Shown piece after piece: positions 58,970 through 64,000 of a stretch of 64,000 bases of DNA. Origin of the DNA: Cynocephalus volans (lineage: Eukaryota; Chordata; Mammalia; Dermoptera; Cynocephalidae); the NCBI RefSeq assembly GCF_027409185.1, contig NC_084462.1:183200071-183264070 (forward strand), in the 5' to 3' direction. A program made the translations under genes and the position numbers. The notes under the pieces were generated by a model. The model was not told the origin of the DNA and ran no database searches. It worked only from the letters and a program-made list of their open reading frames with translations. The number at the start of each line of letters is the position of its first letter. Position 1 is the stretch's first letter.

Positions 58970-59060
58970 GTGAATGTGCTGAGACGTTAGCCAACCTGTC
59001 CAAGGTCACAGAGCTAGTAGGAGGCAGTGTGGGACAAAGGCCAGGACTTGGATCGAGAGC
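58970..59060 (+). repeat. MIR SINE fragment
   Basis: 'acctgtccaaggtcacagag' and 'ctagtaggaggcagtgtggg' are the conserved MIR core. Confidence 0.65.
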
Positions 59061-59300
59061 TCTTTCTGGGGGCCTTTGCTGAGGGGTTGTTTATTGTTCA
59101 GGAAACGTGCCTTTTTGAGGGTTTTCTTAGGACAGGATGCCATTTCTGCTCAGTGCCCCCTTAGATGCAGGTTTCTGAGCTTAAGAGCCTGAGGGCAGGT
59201 GGCAGAGCTGCTGCTGGTGGGGCCAACCTACTGGCTGGGGGAGCGGGGGCAGAGGACCTGGGCTGGACTCTGGGGGAGTCACACATGGTCATAACCTCTG

Positions 59301-59705
59301 TGTTTTAGTCAGTTTTGTGTTGCTATAACAGAACTACCTGAGACTGGGCAATTTATAAGGAAAAGAGGTTTATTTGGCTTACGGTTCTGGGACAGCTGCA
59401 TCTGGCATGGGCCTCAGGCTGCTTCTACTCATGGTGGAAAGTGGCAGACAGCCGGCGGGTACAAGCAGATCACATGGTGACAGGAAGCAAGAGAGAGAGA
59501 GAGAAGGTGCCAGGGCCTTTTTAAGCAACGAGCTCTCACGGGAACTAATAGAACGAGAACTCACTCATTTATGCCCCCTCCCCCAGGGACAGCATTAATC
59601 CATTCATGAGGGATCTGCCCCCATGACTCAGTTTCCAACACTGCCACATTGGGGATCAGATTTCCACATGAGTGTTGGAGGGGACCACACATCCAAACTC
59701 CATCA
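59301..59705 (-). mobile_element. MaLR LTR (THE1/MST-like), antisense
   Basis: 'ttttagtcagttttgtgttg' through 'agactgggcaatttataagg' and 'taatccattcatgagggatc' to 'catccaaactccatca' is the reverse-complement order of a MaLR LTR. Lies in ASPG intron 1. Confidence 0.8.
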
Positions 59706-60237
59706 CTCTGGGAGCTCGAGAGCCAGTGAGGGAGCATGTGGGAGGTCACTATGGCCTGGTTGTCAGTGGGAGCTTCCTGGAGGTGGTGCCATGAGCTTGA
59801 AGCACCTGTGGGGTGAGAAGTGGGGGCAGGGCAGAAGGACTTTCAGGCAGAGCCAGCAACGCATCCACAGGGTGGAACAGTGGGAGCATGTGGCCGAGTT
59901 GTGAGGGGACAAAGGCTGGAGGGGGCCAGGGCCCCCTGAGTCTTAGTCCAGAGTATGGGGGTGCACCCAGGCAGAGCTCGGGTGGCTGTCAAGGTGCGAG
60001 ACAAGGAGTAGGCCTGGCTGCAGAGGAGGCGGCCATGGCTTCCAAACGGGATGGCCATCCATCCGCTGGAGGATCCTTGTGGCAGCTGTAGCCCTGTCCT
60101 CCCACACAGCCTAGGCCTGGTCCCACCCCCCACCCAGGGCCTGGCCCCCAGCAAGGGAGGAAGGGGGTGTGTGTATGTGGCAGCTGGCTGTGGCTGCTGG
60201 CCCGTGACCCCACACTCCACCTGGACTGTGCCTGCAG

Positions 60238-60346
60238 TGCTCGTCCCTGGGAGGGGTCTGGCTGCTGTATTGAGGACACTGCCCATGTTCCACGACGAGG
60301 AGCAGGCCTGGGCATGTGGACTCCCCGAGGACAGACTGGTGCTGCA
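60238..60346 (+). pseudogene. ASPG: ASPG exon 2
   Basis: After the acceptor 'cctgcag' (60231-60237) it encodes [20 protein letters not shown] then [15 protein letters not shown]. By phase with exon 3 it should end at 60346, where the sequence is CA|GGGAGT: the +2 T of a donor reads G. A GT four bases on would shift the frame. Confidence 0.75.
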
Positions 60347-61138
60347 GGGAGTGTGGGCCCTCTGGGGGTCCTGGGCAGGGGCGTGACTGCTGGCTGTTCT
60401 GGGGGCCCATGTAGCAGCCTCCGGGTCCGAGGGGCAGGCTCTGGTTTCTTAGCACTTTCATGCAAGTTGTTTACACAAGGCCATCCTTACTTTCACGGGG
60501 CTTTAGAGCTGACCAATGGCCACCTTCCACTGGAGCCTGAGCCTCCTGCCACCTGGGAGGAGGGCAGGGCCTGTGGACTGCAGGTGGGCCTGGTCCCATC
60601 TTTCCTTCCCCAAGCCCATGCCGCCTGAGTCCCTGCTAGTGTGGACTGGGACAGAGGTGGCAGCCTTAAGCAAGCATGAGGAGGGTGCCCTGTCTAGGGA
60701 CCAGGCCCATCCAGAGAGTCCGGCTGGCCCATGTTCCTCATCCCCCCCGGCACGGGGGCTCTGGTCCCAGCTGCTTGGAGCCCTTTGCAGCTGGGAGGCT
60801 GAGCTGGGGGTGGCCCTTGAGGTTCACCTTCCCACAAGCGGCCTCCTCCCAGCGTCGTGGGCTGGTCCCAGCCTCCTGCTCAGAGCTGGTATGGGAAGGG
60901 GACACTGTTCAGGAACAGCCTGTCCTGGCCCATGTCTTCGCATCCTCTTGGGGACCACGGTCCCTGCCCCTGGGGACTACAGGTGGAGGTGAGGCAGGGC
61001 CTGTGCTCAGGATGCTGAGAGCTTGCCCATGCCTAGAGCCCACGACATGCAGGGGGCTCCAGGTGGACTAGAGAGCAGCAGAGGTGGAAGCAGGAGGTGG
61101 GGCAGCGTAGGAGCCAGCTGTTCTGGCCCCCCCTGCAG

Positions 61139-61250
61139 CCCCGCCAGCCCCGATCAGAGGGTCATCTGCAGGGTGCTGGAGTGCTACCCCCTCTTTGACT
61201 CCAGTGACATGACCATCACCGAGTGGGTTCAGACAGCCCAGACCATAGAG
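61139..61250 (+). pseudogene. ASPG: ASPG exon 3
   Basis: Acceptor 'cccctgcag' (61130-61138) and donor 'gag|gtagtg' (61251) are both good. It encodes [20 protein letters not shown] then [17 protein letters not shown], close to other mammals, with no break. Confidence 0.85.
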
Positions 61251-61259
61251 GTAGTGGGG

Positions 61260-63230
61260 CTGGGGGCGTGGGTGGGGCAGGGCAGCATGGTGGGGATGGG
61301 GGCTTAGGCTTGGTTGGCAGGAATGGGTGAGGCTGAGGCATGGGTAGGGTGTGGGCGGGGCTAGGGGCTGGGCGGGACCACGCTGCAGAAGCACTTTGGA
61401 GCAGGTGAGTAGTGTGGGTCTGTGGCGGGGTTGACTCACCCAGCCTGAGGCCTGGGAGCATCTGGGAATGATGGCTTCAGGGAGGGGTTGTGTCCTCGGG
61501 TCGCCCCCCAGATGCAAGGCTCTGAGGTCCTTTCTCCCATTCTAGCAGAGCATGGGCATTGCAGGCCAGGTCCACTTTCCCAATGAGGAAACGGCTGGAC
61601 AGGTGTCCTGGTCTGTTTGTACAATTGGCTTGTCCCAGTTAGTATGTGGGGTGGTTTCCTGAGACTGGCAAGCTCCACGTGCTTGGCCCGCACCCTGGTC
61701 CCCTGCCCCAGGGTGGATTTAGGATTGCAGAACCACAGAACCCCTGTGAGGGTCTCGAGTGTGGACCCCTTACCCTGCAAGCAGAGAGGGGCACCCGCCC
61801 CCAGCTTTTCTCCTTCATTCTCCCCCACTGCCACCATGATGGCCACAGCCCCCCGCGCAAGACAGATCTTGCTCCCCTGTTACCTCAACTGCCTCCCGTA
61901 GGCGGGGGTCTCTCCCAGCCCCTCCAGTCCCAGTTCCCACCTGCCTCTCTTAAGAACCCCCTGCTCCCCTCAGTGGGATCTTTCAGTCCAGCGCACCAGT
62001 TCCACCCAGCCACATGCTCTTCTCCTGCCCGGGGGAGAACAGCTTCCTGGGCCTCCCCACCCTCCCACCCCTTCCCCTACCTCCCTGCCCCATGAGCTGC
62101 CTGGGACAGTGTGCGACCCTGGGCTTGTTTCCTGTGTCCTGGGATGGGCCCACCAAGGGCACATCTGGCCTGGGCCATGGTGGTCCAGGGTAGTCTCCTC
62201 TGTTTGTGGCCGGCAGTGCCCACTGGGCCAGGCCCGACTGCTTCCTGAGGCCCAGTATAGTGCCCTGCAGTCCTTGCTGCAGGGTCCTGCCACCTGCCAC
62301 CTTACAAAAGCCTTCTCAGCCCGTTTGGCTCTGCCTGAGGCCATGCCCCAAGTGACCAGCAGAGGGCGCCCCTCCCCACCATAGTCCCTCCTTGCAGTTC
62401 CCAGGCCAACCAGGCTTAGTCTTTTAAGGGGCGGTGAGGGAAGGCCCTCTCCGAGGGGCGTGGGCGTCGGGTGGGGCCCTCGGCTCTCAGAACTGTGCCT
62501 CTGCAGCCGCATCCTGGGCCAGCTGCCCTCTGAGGCACAGTCTCACCGCTCTCCAGGAGGTGGTGGCCAGGGGATATCCCTGCATGGCCAGCCTTGTCCT
62601 GCTGCACTGGCCAGCATGCCTGGGAGGGCTTCTGGCTTTTGCCCTACCTGGAAGGCCCTTCCCCCTTGTTCTTCTGGCAGCGTCCTGCCCGCAACCTCCC
62701 AGTCACTTGCCGGCTCCCAGCAGGTGGCTGTGCCTTGATCCTGCAGGAGTTCTGCCTTGTGCCCACCGTGTGTGTCCTGCAGGTGGCAGGAGCCTCCCAC
62801 TGGACTGCAAGGCTGCTCACCTCCTGGGCTGCCTGCTGCCCTTGAGGCAGTGGGCTCCCATCGGGGCCTCTCTCGGAGCCCTGGGCCGAGTTCTGGCGTG
62901 GGCATCCCTGTCTGTGGTGCCAGGGGAGTCGCTGGCTGGGAGTCTGGGGGGCGTTCCTCGCCTCTGGGAATGTCCAAAGGCCCCTCAGGCCTACGTCCAC
63001 TCATGCTCTGAGCGAGCCACAGAGCTGCAGGCTCACCCGCGAGGTCCTGGGACGGCGGCAGGGGCTGGCCTTCTGGGCCTGTAGGGGACAGGGTCCCACC
63101 GGCGCCTCCCCCGGGCCCGTTCTCTGCATCCGTGCCCTCTCCTTTCCTTTCCCGGTGGTGGAGGGAACAGGCCGCCAGCCCAGCCCCGGTGCGCCCCGTC
63201 CGAGGAGGCGGCTGCCCCGAGCCCGGCGCC
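61260..63230 (+). other. ASPG intron 3, nothing recognised but a CTCF-like site
   Basis: GC-rich intron sequence with several overlapping ORFs that I do not support as genes. Confidence 0.4.
62356..62370 (+). promoter_or_regulatory. CTCF-like motif in ASPG intron 3
   Basis: 'ccagcagagggcgcc' agrees with the CTCF core CCASYAGRKGGCR at every defined position. Occupancy cannot be judged from sequence. Confidence 0.45.
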
Positions 63231-63241
63231 TCCCGCGGCAG

Positions 63242-63363
63242 CACTGCGAGCCCCACGGCGGCTTCGCGGCCGTCCTCGGCACCACGCCATGGCCTTCGCC
63301 GCCTCGGCGCTGTCCTTCCTGCCCGAAACCCCGCACAAGACCGCCACCCTCACCGGAGCCCGG
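63242..63363 (+). pseudogene. ASPG: ASPG exon 4 (catalytic motif II, frameshifted)
   Basis: First frame: H-C-E-P-H-G-G-F-A-A-V-L-G-T-T, corresponding to H-Y-E-Q-Y-H-G-F-V-V-I-H-G-T-D-T. One base is missing before the ATG at 63289, after which MAFAASALSFLPETPHKTAT and LTGAR continue in another frame. The expected end CAG|GT reads CGG|GC. The His, the Asp and the frame of the catalytic motif are all lost. Confidence 0.75.
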
Positions 63364-63364
63364 G

Positions 63365-64000
63365 CAGCCCCGGGGCCCAGGCCTCTGGAGGCGAGGGGTT
63401 CCTGCGGCCACAGGGCCAGTCGGCGCGGCGGGGGCCGAGGCGGGGCCCCGGGCTTCTCGCTGACTCCAGCAGCTGCCCGAGGCGGCTCCTGCTGCGCCTG
63501 GGCCGGCTGCGGCTCGTGGACGCTCCGGTCCTGCCCAGGTGCCAGCACCGCCATCCGCTGGGGTCGGGGCCCACGGCCTGCCGGCGGCCTCGTTGAACTG
63601 TGAGGCCCCGGAAGCTGCCAGAGCCCGGCCTCCAGCTCAGCCCGGGCAGCGTCCTTTCCTCTTCTCTGTGACGGGCCTCACGTCTGCTGCCCACAGCGAC
63701 CGCCTGACTCAGCACGGTGGCTGTGCCCAGTGCAGGTGCCCGGGGAGGCCCGGTCATCTCCCCGCCTTGTCCCTTTCTTTATTCTTCCCACTGTGGTTTC
63801 CACTGATGCCATCCTCAGGGATCCTGGCACATGACATTCTCTCCTCTCTCTCACCCTAACCTGCCAGCAGCCAATGGAATGTTCTAGAACATGCTGGACT
63901 TAAGGGGAGGTGGCAGGGAAGGTCTGGACCCCCATCAGGGCCCCCTGGAGGCTGACTCGGGATCCCTGTTGCCCATGGGTGTCTTCATAAGTGCAAACCC
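63365..64000 (+). other. Rest of the window, nothing firmly recognised
   Basis: GC-rich sequence to about 63700, then ordinary sequence. A possible but unconvincing ASPG exon 5 begins after 'gcccag' at about 63539. Confidence 0.35.

Larger units (their letters stand above)
55521..63363 (+). pseudogene. ASPG: ASPG (asparaginase/lysophospholipase), apparently decayed, 5' part
   Basis: ASPG encodes a cytosolic protein with an N-terminal type I L-asparaginase domain (also reported with lysophospholipase activity) and C-terminal ankyrin repeats. Four exons of the N-terminal domain are visible: 55521 (start, MAHAAGPERRLLAVYTGGTI, with the first catalytic T-G-G-T motif), 60238-60346, 61139-61250 and about 63242-63363. 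Reading order and phases fit human ASPG as I remember it; the rest lies beyond the window. Odd points: no usable GT donor is seen where exon 1 should end, exon 2 ends CA|GGGAGT, exon 4 has a 1-bp deletion in the second catalytic motif (H-G-T-D-T in relatives) and ends CGG|GCAGCC. Exon 3 is clean. Either the gene is dead in this species or the assembly has errors in GC-rich sequence. The identity is firm; the loss of function is inferred. Confidence 0.8.

Noticed and set aside
63539-63605. Candidate ASPG exon 5 after 'gcccag'
   Set aside because: The acceptor is plausible and the first codons read V-P, but beyond that the similarity to the V-P-I-H-A-L-W region is too weak to separate from GC-rich chance.

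Overview
This is nuclear DNA of a placental mammal. Its genes are spread out, with introns and GT/AG splice signals, and it is full of LINE-1, LINE-2, MaLR LTR and retroviral LTR copies plus a processed EEF1A1 copy. The diagnostic repeat is a short SINE derived from tRNA-Ile (core 'GTGCTGATAACACCAAGG', ending 'GGTCATCTTT' plus poly-A), present as monomers and head-to-tail dimers. As far as I recall this is the dermopteran CYN type, so a colugo (Galeopterus/Cynocephalus) is the best guess. The gene order, with what looks like the 3' end of TDRD9 followed on the same strand by ASPG, matches human 14q32.33.

Layout. 1-6765: last introns, last two coding exons and 3'UTR of a gene I read as TDRD9. 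6800-21000: intergenic DNA of SINEs, L2, MaLR LTRs and an old antisense L1 pierced by younger L1s, a Tigger fragment and a tiny palindromic element. 21062-22793: EEF1A1 processed pseudogene. 22800-24579: mostly unassigned, GC-rich at its end. 24580-26385: minisatellite of 49 bp, 36 periods with no net length change. 26400-30640: old L1, LTR-like and other repeats, including a truncated copy of a composite retroelement. 30640-49445: one old L1 of about 6.5 kb, expanded to 18.8 kb by nested insertions (a dimer SINE, two nested LTR retroelements, a young L1 and a 3.3 kb composite element). 49445-54240: more antisense L1, nested MaLR LTRs and an L2. 54340-63363: CpG island, a GC-box minisatellite and four exons of ASPG.

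The two protein-coding loci are unrelated in function: a piRNA-pathway helicase and an asparaginase/lysophospholipase. TDRD9 looks intact in what is visible. ASPG looks broken: its second catalytic motif (GTDT in relatives) carries a 1-bp deletion and three of four expected splice donors are non-canonical.

The best candidate for something undescribed is the ORF-less composite retroelement at 45326-48634, with a truncated relative at 28713-29225. It joins an L1 5'UTR-like head to a VNTR and an L1-3'UTR-like, A-rich tail, a layout like hominoid SVA but built from different parts.
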